Notes under the pieces: generated by a model
What the model was told of the DNA's origin: nothing
What the model saw: only the letters and a program-made list of their open reading frames with translations
Database searches by the model: none
In this document: in pieces, positions 1 to 9,020 of the stretch
Position numbering within the stretch: position 1 is the first letter of the stretch
How the letters are laid out: each line of letters begins with the position of its first letter
NCBI RefSeq assembly: GCF_000018065.1
Contig: NC_009840.1
Coordinates: forward strand, 1,550,001-1,614,000
Length of the DNA: 64,000 bases
Direction of reading: 5' to 3'
Source: Prochlorococcus marinus str. MIT 9215
GTDB taxonomy: Bacteria > Cyanobacteriota > Cyanobacteriia > PCC-6307 > Cyanobiaceae
Made by a program: the position numbers and the translations under genes

Positions 1-676
1 GTTGTCCATAGGGAGCAAGACCCATAAGTTTATATTCACCAGAATTGACCTTGAAACCACAGTAGTAGGTAAATGCAGAATAAAGAAGACCTAGAGAGTG
101 AGGAAAACTTATTTGCCAAAGAGGATTAATATTCTTACCCTTACCAATCCAAGCAGAGGTTGTTACCCACTCACCTACTCCGTCCATACATAAGACAACC
201 GCATCATCAAAATGACTTGGGTAGAAAGCAGCAGCAGCATGGGAAAGATGATGCTCTGAAAAAAGCAGGTTGGGAATACATGAGGAACCAGATCCGAGTG
301 ACTCTTGTACTGCTTTAAGATTCTTTTTAAGTTCTGTCTTTAAAAAGAGTTTTTCTTTCAACCAAACTTGCATCGCTGCAATGAAGGATCTGCAACCTCT
401 TGGCGCAGTGCCCAAATAAGTCTCTAAAAGACGTTCAAATGTAAGAAAAGGTTTTTCATAATATACAATGTTTTTGACATCTGAAAGACTTATTCCCTGA
501 GATTTCAAGCAGTAAGAGACTGCATTCTTAGGGAAACCTGAATCGTGCTTTTTCCTAGAGAATCGTTCTTCTTGTGCTGCAGCAATTATCTCTCCATTGT
601 TTATCAAAGCAGCAGCACTATCATGGTAATAACAAGACAACCCCAAAATATAATTATTTATAAGATTTTTTCTCAT
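1..676 (-). CDS. carbamoyltransferase, NodU/CmcH/TobZ family (5' part; runs off the window)
   Basis: Reading the minus strand from the ATG at 676 gives 225 open codons that leave the window at base 1, so only the N-terminal part is present. The protein opens with a glycine-rich segment containing YYHDSAAALI, then HHLSHAAAAFYPS and VLCMDGVGEW, and reaches MGLAPYG at the edge. These match the Kae1/YrdC-like half of the NodU/CmcH/TobZ O-carbamoyltransferases; the HHxxH cluster is the metal site that handles the carbamoyl-adenylate. Family members carbamoylate sugars or antibiotics, and in marine picocyanobacteria they often sit in surface-polysaccharide islands. Its place next to a tRNA gene fits an island border. 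The acceptor substrate cannot be read from this half. Confidence 0.85.
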   Translation of the reverse strand, partial: MRKNLINNYILGLSCYYHDSAAALINNGEIIAAAQEERFSRKKHDSGFPKNAVSYCLKSQGISLSDVKNIVYYEKPFLTFERLLETYLGTAPRGCRSFIAAMQVWLKEKLFLKTELKKNLKAVQESLGSGSSCIPNLLFSEHHLSHAAAAFYPSHFDDAVVLCMDGVGEWVTTSAWIGKGKNINPLWQISFPHSLGLLYSAFTYYCGFKVNSGEYKLMGLAPYGQ

Positions 677-975
677 TCAAAAATAATTACATTAATTCCT
701 ATATTTATTTTAGAAGACTAAATACTCAATCATTAATCTTAAATAATACAATTTTACCACCACAATCACTTCGAACGTTTTCTCTGACTACGTTTCCTTT
801 ACCCACCATTTTTATTCCAGACATACATTTTATCCACCAATTTACCCACCACTAGGTTGACTTACTTTTGAACTTATGCGAACCTCTATGGGACTCATAT
901 TCTAGCGTCTGTAGTCGTATCAGTAGATCTGAAACCTCAGCGAACTCTTATATACTTCCACGAACCAAAAAATCA
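677..975. other. non-coding island-edge spacer beside tRNA-Ser
   Basis: About 300 bases without an intact gene, looking somewhat richer in G+C than nearby spacers. It holds three near-identical 11-mers (798-851). On the minus strand one frame shows gene-like runs broken by a stop, from about position 935 down to 726; its last piece could encode 32 residues from the ATG at 822-824 to a stop at 726-728. I do not recognise this peptide. The position at the 3' end of a tRNA suggests debris of an integration event, but no integrase motif is visible. Confidence 0.5.
798..851. repeat. three iterated 11-mers beside tRNA-Ser
   Basis: TTTACCCACCA occurs exactly at 798-808 and 841-851, with a one-base variant TTTATCCACCA at 829-839. 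Short same-direction repeats close to a tRNA 3' end resemble arm-type binding sites of tyrosine integrases. That role is inferred from position and form only. Confidence 0.5.
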
Positions 976-1064
976 CGGAGAGAGAGGGATTCGAACCCTC
1001 GACAAAAGTTACCTCCTGTAACTCCTTAGCAGGGAGCCGCTTTCAACCACTCAGCCACCTCTCC
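976..1064 (-). tRNA. tRNA-Ser(GCT)
   Basis: The minus strand folds as a class II tRNA of 89 nt. It has a 7-bp acceptor stem (GGAGAGG with its partner, closing on a G-U pair), a long variable arm, the TTCGAAT T-loop, an anticodon stem around loop CTGCTAA with anticodon GCT, and a G discriminator at 976. CCA is not encoded. The 3' end faces the carbamoyltransferase side, the usual orientation for island insertion at a tRNA. Confidence 0.93.
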
Positions 1065-1125
1065 AGTTCTTATACATTATCAAGTTTTTTGCAAACATTC
1101 AAAATTTTTTATTTAATCGAAATGT

Positions 1126-2325
1126 CTAATCAACTTGAACTCTCGGTAATCTATTTTTAAAAGAACAAAGAATTTCCCACGGAATAGTATTAGATTTTGT
1201 TGCCCATTCAAGAGGAGAAATTGTTTTGTCTCCATCAGATCCTAGTAATACCATTGTACTACCAATTCTAATTTCATTTGAACCTGTTATGTCCACCATC
1301 ATTTGATCCATTGTTATAGATCCAACTTGGGGATAAAGTTTATTATTATGGATAACATTTATCTTGCCTGAAAGATTTCTTGGAACTCCATCTGCGTAAC
1401 CAATGCTTAATACAGCTAACTTAGTTTTTCTACTACTTACAAATTTTCCTCCGTAACTTACACTTACACCTGGTTCAATAATTCTTATGAAAGCTACTTT
1501 AACTTTTAAAAATAAAGCTGGTTTAAGTAATAAATTTTTATCTATTTTGGCTAGAGGACTGTATCCATACATAGAAAGCCCAACACGTACCATGTTAAAA
1601 TGAAAATCTTTATTAAGAAGCATTCCCGCAGAATTAGCCAAATGAATCTTAATTTCATTATTTCTATCAAGATTAATTTGCTTTAATAATTGATTAAACT
1701 TCAGTCTTTGTAATTGTGTAATACTTTGAGGATCTAATGCGTTCTCTGCATCTGCAGAAGATAAATGACTATATATTCCATCTATTGAAATGTTCTCTAA
1801 AGATTTTATTTTTTCAAATTGCTGAACAAATTTATTAGATTCAAATCCTAATCTTGACATTCCAGTATCAACCTTAAGATGTAAAGAAAATTTCAATCCA
1901 AAATGCTTCCCTATATTATTACAAATAAAACACTCTCTTATACTACTGATAGTTGGCATCAAATCATTTTTAAAGGATATTATTAAATCTTTTTTTGTAT
2001 ATAGATTACCGAGAATAAGAATTGGTTTTTTCACTCCAAAAGAACGCAACTTAATCCCTTCTTTTAGAGTTGCAACTCCCAATTGCGAAGCTCCACCTCT
2101 TATGGCATAGTCAGATACAACTTTTGCATCATGTCCATATCCATCAGCTTTGACAACTGCCATAAATTGACAATTTTTACTTAGCTTTGTTCTTAACTGC
2201 CTTACATTTATCTCAAGTGCTTTGCCTTTAACTTCTATCCATGCTCTTTGTTTTGGATTTATATCTTGGTTAAAAGTTTGATATTTATCAAAATTAAATC
2301 TTTTATTAATTTGCCGAATTTGCAT
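1126..2325 (-). CDS. alr: alanine racemase
   Basis: A 399-residue PLP-dependent racemase interconverting L- and D-alanine, which supplies D-Ala for peptidoglycan in the cytoplasm. The PLP lysine is K59 in AVVKADGYGH, and the opposing catalytic tyrosine is Y291 in SYGG, followed by GYADGVPR. HLANSAG (228-234) and RVGLSMYGY (247-255) complete the alpha/beta-barrel active site. About 25 residues precede the usual family start near RAWIEVKGKAL, so a later start is possible, but no better ATG lies in between. It is transcribed away from the HNH gene at 2394. Confidence 0.95.
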   Translation of the reverse strand: MQIRQINKRFNFDKYQTFNQDINPKQRAWIEVKGKALEINVRQLRTKLSKNCQFMAVVKADGYGHDAKVVSDYAIRGGASQLGVATLKEGIKLRSFGVKKPILILGNLYTKKDLIISFKNDLMPTISSIRECFICNNIGKHFGLKFSLHLKVDTGMSRLGFESNKFVQQFEKIKSLENISIDGIYSHLSSADAENALDPQSITQLQRLKFNQLLKQINLDRNNEIKIHLANSAGMLLNKDFHFNMVRVGLSMYGYSPLAKIDKNLLLKPALFLKVKVAFIRIIEPGVSVSYGGKFVSSRKTKLAVLSIGYADGVPRNLSGKINVIHNNKLYPQVGSITMDQMMVDITGSNEIRIGSTMVLLGSDGDKTISPLEWATKSNTIPWEILCSFKNRLPRVQVD

Positions 2326-2393
2326 TAACTTTGCACAATTACATGCGCTTATTGGAATATACAGTTAGCATGACATGTAATTCATATTTTGGC

Positions 2394-2900
2394 ATGGGCC
2401 AGACTCTAGTTTTAAATGCATCTTATGAACCATTAAATATCACATCTTGGAGAAGAGCTGTCATTTTAATGATCAAAGGTAAAGCAGAAAGCTTAGAGGA
2501 AGATAAATCATATTCAATACATAGCGGAAAAAAATTGCCAACAGTGATAAGACTTCTTTATTACGTAAAGGTACCTTTTAGAGAGGTTTCTTTAACAAGA
2601 AAAAATATTCTTCTGAGAGATAATAATGCTTGCCAATACTGTAACTATAGAGGTAGTGACCTATCAATAGATCATGTTTTACCGAGAAGCAGAGGTGGAA
2701 CTGACAACTGGGAAAACGTTACTACAGCATGTTTAAGATGTAATGTACAAAAAGGTAACAGAACACCAGAAGAGGCAAATATGCCTTTAAAACGCAAGCC
2801 TTATCGTCCACTTAGTAATCTCAATTTTGAGGCCACAAGACAAATCGACTCTGGCAGACATAAAGAATGGAGTAAATACGTAATAGGGATTGCAATCTAA
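2394..2900 (+). CDS. HNH endonuclease family protein
   Basis: A cyanobacterial HNH nuclease of 168 residues when started at the ATG at 2394, which gives the typical opening MGQTLVLNASYEPLNITSWRRAV. In-frame ATGs at 2331, 2343 and 2370 would add up to 21 residues and bring the start within 5 bases of alr, so I prefer the later one. The zinc and nuclease signature is clear: CxxC at 80-83, DH at 93-94, N108, then CxxCN at 113-117 followed by RTP. It is a conserved stand-alone gene in cyanobacteria with no methylase beside it, so repair or housekeeping seems likelier than restriction. The true role is unknown. Confidence 0.85.
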   Translation: MGQTLVLNASYEPLNITSWRRAVILMIKGKAESLEEDKSYSIHSGKKLPTVIRLLYYVKVPFREVSLTRKNILLRDNNACQYCNYRGSDLSIDHVLPRSRGGTDNWENVTTACLRCNVQKGNRTPEEANMPLKRKPYRPLSNLNFEATRQIDSGRHKEWSKYVIGIAI

Positions 2901-2906
2901 AGAATC

Positions 2907-4001
2907 TTAATTTATTTCATTAGCAAAATCTTCCAACATTCTTTTTTGTTCTTGCGCTATGCATGCATTAATCACTTCATCCAATTGACCAGCAAGAATT
3001 GGCTCTAGTGAAAAATTGGAACCTAATCTATGATCAGTTGTCCTATTATCTTTAAAATTATAAGTTCTAATTTTTTCACTTCTATCACCCGTACCAACCT
3101 GGGAAAGCCTTTGTGATCTCTCTTTTGCATTAGCTTCTTTTAATTGAATTTCATATAATTTAGCTCTTAAAATTTCCATTGCTCGTTCGCGATTCTGCAA
3201 TTGTGATCTCTCTTGAGTACAAAAAACTCTTATTCCTGTAGGCTTGTGAAGAAGATCAATAGCTGTTTCTACCTTATTAACATTTTGCCCACCTGCCCCT
3301 CCTGATCTTGCCGTTCCAATCTCTAAATCAGTAGGATCAATCTTAACCTCAACAGGATCAGCCTCAGGCATTACAGCCACTGTAGCAGTAGAGGTGTGAA
3401 CTCTACCTTGAGATTCAGTAGCTGGAACTCTTTGGACTCTATGTACACCAGCCTCAAATTTAAGTTGACTATATACAGAATCTCCTTTAACAGATATAAC
3501 TAACTCCTTAAATCCTCCCATATCTGACTCGGAAGCACTAACAGATTTTACAGACCATCCAACTTTTTGCCCATATCTTTCATACATTCTTGCCAAATCA
3601 CCCGCCCAAATACAAGCCTCGCTCCCTCCAGCTCCAGCTCTGATTTCTAACATAACACTTCTCTCATCTCTTGGATCCTTTGGCAATAAGGCGATAGTAG
3701 TTTTTTGAATCAGTTCATTCTTAAATTCCTCTAAAATTATTAACTCCTCATTTATCAAGGATTCCATTTCTTTATCATTTCTATTCTCTTTTAATAGATT
3801 TTTTGAATCTTCGATTTCTTTATCAGTATCAAGCAACTTATTAAAATCAATCACCAAAGGTTCCAATTTTGACCTTTCTCTAGCTATTGATTCTAATTTT
3901 TTGGGATCATTAGCTATATCAGGATCTGCAAGCTGCACTTCCAAATTTTCAAAACTCACTGAAGCAGTTTTCAACCTTGCAATTAATGTTGAGTATTCCA
4001 A
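2907..4001 (-). CDS. prfA: peptide chain release factor 1
   Basis: RF1 of 364 residues, ending translation at UAA and UAG. The stop-codon reading motif PAT is at 193-195, which separates RF1 from RF2 (SPF). The GGQ motif that triggers peptidyl-tRNA hydrolysis is at 237-239 within GGAGGQN. Full length for the family. It is the last gene of the minus-strand translation run, 26 bases downstream of rpmE. Confidence 0.97.
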   Translation of the reverse strand: MEYSTLIARLKTASVSFENLEVQLADPDIANDPKKLESIARERSKLEPLVIDFNKLLDTDKEIEDSKNLLKENRNDKEMESLINEELIILEEFKNELIQKTTIALLPKDPRDERSVMLEIRAGAGGSEACIWAGDLARMYERYGQKVGWSVKSVSASESDMGGFKELVISVKGDSVYSQLKFEAGVHRVQRVPATESQGRVHTSTATVAVMPEADPVEVKIDPTDLEIGTARSGGAGGQNVNKVETAIDLLHKPTGIRVFCTQERSQLQNRERAMEILRAKLYEIQLKEANAKERSQRLSQVGTGDRSEKIRTYNFKDNRTTDHRLGSNFSLEPILAGQLDEVINACIAQEQKRMLEDFANEIN

Positions 4002-4027
4002 TTGAAATTGTGCTTAATTTTTGAAAG

Positions 4028-4288
4028 TTATTTTTGAGAGTCTTTGTCTGCTTTTTGCTCTTTTGATGTGGCTGAATTAGCTGATCCCATTCCATATTTT
4101 TTCATAAACCTGTCAACCCTACCTTCAGTATCAAGAATTTTCTGAGTTCCAGTAAAGAAAGGATGATTACCACTCCATACATCAACATGCAATTCAGGCT
4201 GTGTTGAGCCAGTAGTCATTACAACTTCTCCGTTACAAATAACTTTTGCATCTGGATACCATTTTGGGTGAATTTCTGATTTTGGCAT
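4028..4288 (-). CDS. rpmE: 50S ribosomal protein L31
   Basis: An 86-residue L31 containing the family core NHPFFTGTQKILDTEGRVDRF. Only one cysteine (C18) is present, so the four-cysteine zinc site of C+ L31 is missing; other cyanobacterial L31 proteins look similar. The C-terminal tail is polar and lysine-rich. It lies 12 bases after rpsI and is probably cotranscribed with it. Confidence 0.95.
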   Translation of the reverse strand: MPKSEIHPKWYPDAKVICNGEVVMTTGSTQPELHVDVWSGNHPFFTGTQKILDTEGRVDRFMKKYGMGSANSATSKEQKADKDSQK

Positions 4289-4300
4289 GATTTAAATTCC

Positions 4301-4711
4301 TTAACGTTTAGAGAATTGAGGAGCTTTTCTAGCTTTTTTAAGACCATATTTTCTTCTTTCCTTAGCTCTAGGATCCCTACTGAGATGGCCTTCAGTTTTT
4401 AGAGGTTTCCTATTATCTGGAGATAATTCGCAAAGTGCTCTTGCGGCACCTTGCTTAATAGCGTCCGCTTGACCTGTCAATCCACCACCAAAAACATTAA
4501 CTAAAATATCATAAGAATTTTCAAGGCCTAATGTTTGCAAAGGTGCTTTTACTGAATTTAAATGCAAAGGATTAAAGTTTAAGTAATCATCTCCGGAACG
4601 ACCATTAATTGTTATAAGTCCATTCCCTGGAATCAAGCGAACTCTTGCTACTGAAGTTTTTCTTCTTCCAGTTCCCCAATAAACAGCTTTGGTTTTTATT
4701 TGACTATTCAT
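4301..4711 (-). CDS. rpsI: 30S ribosomal protein S9
   Basis: S9 of 136 residues, with the opening [16 protein letters not shown] and the basic tail ending in KAPQFSKR. This tail reaches the P-site tRNA anticodon loop. It follows rplM after 9 bases, the near-universal L13-S9 pair. Confidence 0.97.
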   Translation of the reverse strand: MNSQIKTKAVYWGTGRRKTSVARVRLIPGNGLITINGRSGDDYLNFNPLHLNSVKAPLQTLGLENSYDILVNVFGGGLTGQADAIKQGAARALCELSPDNRKPLKTEGHLSRDPRAKERRKYGLKKARKAPQFSKR

Positions 4712-4720
4712 TTGAATTAA

Positions 4721-5152
4721 TTAACTATTTAATAATACAGGATTCTGAGCAGCATGAGGATGATCAGCACCTTTATAAACTTTTAGTTTTTTAAATTGCT
4801 GTCTTCCTAAAGAGTTATGTGGCAGCATACCCTTAACAGCTTGCTCGATAATTCTTTCAGGAATTCTCTCTTTCAAAGATTCAAATTTTTCAATTTTCAT
4901 TCCGCCTGGTCTACCAGAATGTCTTCTATACAACTTTTGTGATGCTTTTTTACCTGTTACCTCAACTTTTTCGGCATTTACTACGATGACAAAATCTCCA
5001 GTATCTAAATGAGGCGTAAATGTTGGTTTGTTCTTACCTCTTAATAAAGTTGCAATTTCTGTAGCAAGTCTCCCAAGTGTCTTATTTTTTGCATCAACTA
5101 AAAACCAGTTTCTTTCTATGGTTTCCAAAGATGGAGTAATTGTCTTATTCAT
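4721..5152 (-). CDS. rplM: 50S ribosomal protein L13
   Basis: L13 of 143 residues, recognisable from [18 protein letters not shown] near the start and [16 protein letters not shown], with [11 protein letters not shown] near the end. An early assembly protein of the large subunit. A 115-base gap precedes it, with a possible promoter at 5192-5197, so rplM-rpsI-rpmE-prfA may form its own transcription unit. Confidence 0.97.
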
Positions 5153-5191
5153 TTACCAAATTTATGCAAATAAATCTAAAGTTAGAAGTTG

Positions 5192-5197
5192 ATTCTA
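5192..5197 (-). promoter_or_regulatory. possible -10 element of the rplM operon
   Basis: The minus strand reads TAGAAT here, 40 bases upstream of the rplM ATG, in the only gap over 100 bases within the translation run. A weak -35-like TTGTTTA lies upstream. Called from sequence similarity only. Confidence 0.35.
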
Positions 5198-5267
5198 CCT
5201 TATTAGAGGAATATTAAACAACAGTTTTGAATGATTTACACAAAAAATTCGTTTAACTAAATTTTAC

Positions 5268-6074
5268 TCAAGAAAAACCATTAATTAAAAATAAAGGGAA
5301 AAAATCATTGTTATTGACCTTTTTAAAAACATTTTCTTCATACACAGCATTTACAAAACATAATCCCTTAGCAGGAGCTGATTCTTTAACATCATTTTTC
5401 TTTTTATTTACCCATCTATCTATAAAAATGTCTGACGATATTTTTTTTTCTCCAACTAACACTAGTTGACCAACAATTAAACGGACCATTCCATATAGAA
5501 AACCAGTTGCTTTAATATCAACTAAAATCAAATCTTCTACTCTTTTAATATCAATATTTTTTATTAATGTAACTGAGTTTCTCCTGTTACTTCCACTTTT
5601 CTGAAAAGCAAAAAAATCATGCTCGCCTTCCATTGTCTTGGATGCATGTAACATTAAAACTTCATCTAATACTTTTTGATATCTATGCCATGACCAATTA
5701 TTGATGAACAAGTTAGGGAATTTACCGTTATTAATGACGTATCGATAATGTCTATACACTGCTGAATAGCAAGCATGCCAACTATTTTTAACCTCAACTG
5801 ATTCCAGGATCCTAATTGTTGAGGGTAAAAGATTATTTAATATATTAGAGTAGCTAAATCCTGGAATAACAGAATCAATATCAAAATGTACTACTTGACC
5901 TGATGCATGAACCCCTGCATCAGTTCTACCTGCTGCAAAAGTCTTTACTGTATGATTTGTAATCTTAAAGAGAGCGCTTTCTAGAATTTCTTGAACTGTA
6001 GTTGCATTTTTTTGTTTTTGCCATCCTGAATAATGATATCCATCATATTGGACTAGTAATGCTACTCTTTTCAA
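5268..6074 (-). CDS. truA: tRNA pseudouridine(38-40) synthase
   Basis: TruA of 268 residues, isomerising uridines 38-40 in the anticodon arm. The catalytic aspartate is D52 in AAGRTDAGVHA, and the start YDGYHYSGWQKQ is typical. Near the C-terminus, FLYGMVRLIVGQLVLVG matches the conserved core helix. It follows rplQ after 34 bases, the standard cyanobacterial rpoA-rplQ-truA order. Confidence 0.96.
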   Translation of the reverse strand: MKRVALLVQYDGYHYSGWQKQKNATTVQEILESALFKITNHTVKTFAAGRTDAGVHASGQVVHFDIDSVIPGFSYSNILNNLLPSTIRILESVEVKNSWHACYSAVYRHYRYVINNGKFPNLFINNWSWHRYQKVLDEVLMLHASKTMEGEHDFFAFQKSGSNRRNSVTLIKNIDIKRVEDLILVDIKATGFLYGMVRLIVGQLVLVGEKKISSDIFIDRWVNKKKNDVKESAPAKGLCFVNAVYEENVFKKVNNNDFFPLFLINGFS

Positions 6075-6108
6075 AAGTTATTTTCTAGTAAACCCTTCTG
6101 TAAAAAAT

Positions 6109-6459
6109 TTAGACAAGCTCGATTATGGCCATCTGAGCGTTATCACCTTTTCTAGATACGGTTCTAACTATACGTGTATAACCCCCTTCTCTATCTCCAT
6201 ATCTTTCCTTTGCTTTTTCAAATAATGAATGAACTAATTTTTTATCATAAATATATCCAATAGCTCTTCTCCTGGAAGCCAAACTTCCGTCTTTAGCTAG
6301 TGAAATCATTCTTTCAGCTTCGTTTCTTAAAGCTTTTGCCCTAGCTTTTGTTGTTGTTACTCTCCCTTCCCTAATTAGTTGAGTAGTTAAACCTCTTAGA
6401 AGTGCTTTCCTCTGGTCAGCAGGTTTACTTAATAATGGAATTCTAAGTTGGTGTCTCAT
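6109..6459 (-). CDS. rplQ: 50S ribosomal protein L17
   Basis: L17 of 116 residues, starting [24 protein letters not shown], a shortened but typical opening, and continuing with [15 protein letters not shown]. It lies 14 bases downstream of rpoA, as in most bacteria. Confidence 0.97.
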   Translation of the reverse strand: MRHQLRIPLLSKPADQRKALLRGLTTQLIREGRVTTTKARAKALRNEAERMISLAKDGSLASRRRAIGYIYDKKLVHSLFEKAKERYGDREGGYTRIVRTVSRKGDNAQMAIIELV

Positions 6460-6473
6460 AATCTTAAAAATTG

Positions 6474-7412
6474 TTAAACAGATGTTCTGCTTTGTGGAAT
6501 AGAAATGCCAATGCGCTCAAGAGCGTCAATAACCTCATCTGCAGATTTAGAACCAAAGTTCTTAATTTCAAGAAGATCTTCATAGCTGAAGCCCATTAAA
6601 TCCGAAACTGAGTTAACTTGAGCCCTTTTCAAACAATTATATGCTCTAACGGACAAATTTAGTTCCTCAAGAGGAATTTGAGCTTCAGGAGATGGTTCAG
6701 GTTCTTCAGGAATTTCCTCAACCATTGTAACGGTAGCAAGAGGTTGAAAGAGTTCTATTAACTGATTTGCAGCTTCAGCAATAGCATCATCAGGACTTGT
6801 TGATCCATCTGTTACAACTTCCATTTTTAATCTTTCTCTTCCTGTTCCTCCTTCTGCTACAGCAGTTTCATCAATCGTAAAATTTACCCTCTTTACTGGC
6901 ATAAATACAGCATCTATTTGAAGTAAATCAATAGCAGTTGTCTCTTCACTCTTACGATCAACAGGTCTATATCCAACACCTCTTTCAACATGAATTTCTA
7001 ACTCTAAGTTATGACCCTCCTGAATAGTTGCGATGGGTTTTTCGCCATCAACAATTTCAACTTGAGAGGAAAATTGTATGTCATTCGCCTTCACATCCAT
7101 TGGTCCACTCGCTACTAACCTCCCAATTTCGAGGTCTGGGCTAGAACTATTTATAGAAAGTTGCTTGCAATTGAGAAGAATATCCAAAACGTCCTCTCTA
7201 ACTCCAGGAATAGTGGCATATTCATGATTAATTCCTGCTATTCTTACTGCAGTAACTGCACTCCCTTCAAGTCCTCCCATAAGGACTCTTCTGAGAGAAT
7301 TACCCAAAGTTGTAGCTTGTCCCCTTTCTAGAGGGCCAATTAAAAAAGTTCCTGTTTGGGAGCGATCATCTGCTATTTGATGGTCGATTCTGTCAATCTG
7401 GTATTGCAACAC
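6474..7412 (-). CDS. rpoA: DNA-directed RNA polymerase subunit alpha
   Basis: The alpha subunit, 312 residues. The N-terminal dimerisation and assembly domain contains [19 protein letters not shown]. After an acidic linker ([14 protein letters not shown]) comes the C-terminal domain with the helix-hairpin-helix that contacts UP elements and activators ([20 protein letters not shown]). The start is GTG at 7410-7412 followed by TTG, giving the family opening MLQYQIDRI. The 53-base spacer to rpsK carries an odd run of nine C on the transcript (7440-7448). Confidence 0.97.
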   Translation of the reverse strand: MLQYQIDRIDHQIADDRSQTGTFLIGPLERGQATTLGNSLRRVLMGGLEGSAVTAVRIAGINHEYATIPGVREDVLDILLNCKQLSINSSSPDLEIGRLVASGPMDVKANDIQFSSQVEIVDGEKPIATIQEGHNLELEIHVERGVGYRPVDRKSEETTAIDLLQIDAVFMPVKRVNFTIDETAVAEGGTGRERLKMEVVTDGSTSPDDAIAEAANQLIELFQPLATVTMVEEIPEEPEPSPEAQIPLEELNLSVRAYNCLKRAQVNSVSDLMGFSYEDLLEIKNFGSKSADEVIDALERIGISIPQSRTSV

Positions 7413-7439
7413 GGAAAATAATGAGGTTAAGAGTTTATA

Positions 7440-7448
7440 GGGGGGGGG
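7440..7448. repeat. nine-base G/C homopolymer between rpsK and rpoA
   Basis: Nine consecutive G on the plus strand (nine C in the transcript) in the rpsK-rpoA spacer. Such a run stands out in this AT-rich sequence and could change length by slippage. Confidence 0.9.
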
Positions 7449-7465
7449 TTGAGAATGGTTAAGGC

Positions 7466-7858
7466 CTAGACGCGTCTCCGTTTAGGTCTTCTACATCCAT
7501 TATGAGGTAATGGAGTTACATCTCTTATTAGAGTTATTTCTAATCCGGCCACTTGTAAAGCTCTTATGGCCGTTTCCCTACCTGCGCCTGGCCCTCTCAC
7601 TAGTACTTCTATTTGTCTCATACCTTGATCAAGTGCTCTTCTTGCTGCGGCTTCAGCAGCAGTTTGAGCGGCAAATGGCGTACCTTTACGAGCGCCTTTA
7701 AATCCACTTGCACCTGCAGAAGACCAAGAAATTACATGACCAGATGTGTCAGATATTGAGACGATAGTATTATTAAATGTGCTTTGAATGTGTACCACAC
7801 CATTAGGTACATTACGTTTAGATTTCTTTGAACCTGTTTTTTTTACTGTAGCTGCCAT
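7466..7858 (-). CDS. rpsK: 30S ribosomal protein S11
   Basis: S11 of 130 residues, with the core [20 protein letters not shown] and the C-terminal [15 protein letters not shown], both highly conserved. It lines the platform of the small subunit near the E site. It sits between rpsM and rpoA, the normal alpha-operon order. Confidence 0.98.
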   Translation of the reverse strand: MAATVKKTGSKKSKRNVPNGVVHIQSTFNNTIVSISDTSGHVISWSSAGASGFKGARKGTPFAAQTAAEAAARRALDQGMRQIEVLVRGPGAGRETAIRALQVAGLEITLIRDVTPLPHNGCRRPKRRRV

Positions 7859-7902
7859 GATGTTTTAATTTAATACTGCAATGTGTTAATAGATTTAATT
7901 AA

Positions 7903-8268
7903 TTATTTTTTTCTTCCAGCAACTGTTTTTCTAGAACCACGTCTTGTTCTTGCATTGGTTCTAGTTCTTTGACCTCTTACTGGAAGACTCATTCTATGTC
8001 TTCTTCCTCTTACACACCCTATATCTTGTAGACGTTTTAGAGCCATTCCTTCTTTTCTTCTCAAATCTCCTTCTAAAGTGAATTCTTCTGTTGCACCTCT
8101 AAGTTTTTGCACATCAGAATCTGAAAGGTCTTTGACACGAGTATCAGGGTTTACACCCGTATTAGCAAGAATTAGCTTTGATCTCGTTAAACCAATTCCA
8201 TAGACGTATGTAAGTGCAATTTCAACTCGCTTTTCGCGAGGTATGTCAATTCCTGCAATCCTGGCCAC
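7903..8268 (-). CDS. rpsM: 30S ribosomal protein S13
   Basis: S13 of 121 residues, beginning [26 protein letters not shown] with the helix-two-turn-helix, and ending in the basic tail [21 protein letters not shown] that contacts P-site tRNA. It lies 41 bases downstream of rpmJ. Confidence 0.98.
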   Translation of the reverse strand: MARIAGIDIPREKRVEIALTYVYGIGLTRSKLILANTGVNPDTRVKDLSDSDVQKLRGATEEFTLEGDLRRKEGMALKRLQDIGCVRGRRHRMSLPVRGQRTRTNARTRRGSRKTVAGRKK

Positions 8269-8309
8269 GTGTTTTGAATAAGTAAAAGTTTGAATTTAAG
8301 GGTTGAAAT

Positions 8310-8426
8310 TTAACCCTGACGCTGTTTATTGCGAGGTCTTTTCTTGTTAATAACATAGATTTTACCTCTTCGCCTCACGATCTGATCGTCAGGACTAATT
8401 TTTTTGACTGAAGATCTAACCTTCAT
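8310..8426 (-). CDS. rpmJ: 50S ribosomal protein L36, zinc-free form
   Basis: A 38-residue gene from ATG at 8424-8426 to TAA at 8310-8312. It opens MKVRSSVKK, contains [14 protein letters not shown] and ends NKQRQG, the L36 frame. The three cysteines and one histidine that bind zinc in ordinary L36 are replaced (for example by S11, N27 and R32), so this is the C- type. It sits in the standard place between adk and rpsM. I see no infA beside it, although infA lies near here in many bacteria. Confidence 0.95.
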   Translation of the reverse strand: MKVRSSVKKISPDDQIVRRRGKIYVINKKRPRNKQRQG

Positions 8427-8471
8427 AAGGGTTTAACAAATAAAACGTTAATACTATATTCTACATCATCA

Positions 8472-9020
8472 TCAAGCCATTTTTTGTTTAATATCAGAGG
8501 AAATAGTTTTTAAATCTCTATCAGCATCAATATATTCAAGCAATGAGAGATCTTTAAAATATTGAATCAATGGTTCTGTAGTTTTTTTATAAATATCAAC
8601 TCTTGTTCTAATTGTCTTTTCTGTATCATCTTTTCTACCTCTTAAAAGCAAACGCTTAATTAACACTTCTTCTGGAATATCTAAATAAAACACAACTTCC
8701 AAAGGTTGATTTATTTCAGTTAAGACCTCATTCAATGAATTTGCTTGAGATAAATTTCTTGGGTAACCATCGAGAATCCAACCTTTATTATCTTTGACTA
8801 AGTTTTGTCTTACTATCTTTAATACAAGCTCATCACTAACAAGTTCCCCTCGATTCATAATATCTTTTACCTGGATACCAAGGATAGTATTCATATCGAT
8901 TTCTTTTCTTAATAATTCACCAGTAGAAAGGTGTAAATAAGAATTAGTTTGACTTAGCAATTCTGCTTGAGTCCCTTTCCCTGCTCCAGGAGCTCCTAAA
9001 AATAGTAAATGTCTCTTCAT
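8472..9020 (-). CDS. adk: adenylate kinase
   Basis: Adenylate kinase of 182 residues, balancing ATP + AMP with 2 ADP. The P-loop [10 protein letters not shown] starts at about residue 9, and the AMP-binding [10 protein letters not shown] lies near residue 80. The lid is the short type ([19 protein letters not shown]) with no zinc cysteines, giving a protein about 30 residues shorter than the E. coli enzyme. Its start overlaps the secY stop by one base, so the two are translationally linked. Confidence 0.97.

Noticed and set aside
2331-2393. Longer HNH protein from the ATG at 2331
   Set aside because: The extra 21 residues look unlike the family, and the start would nearly touch alr.
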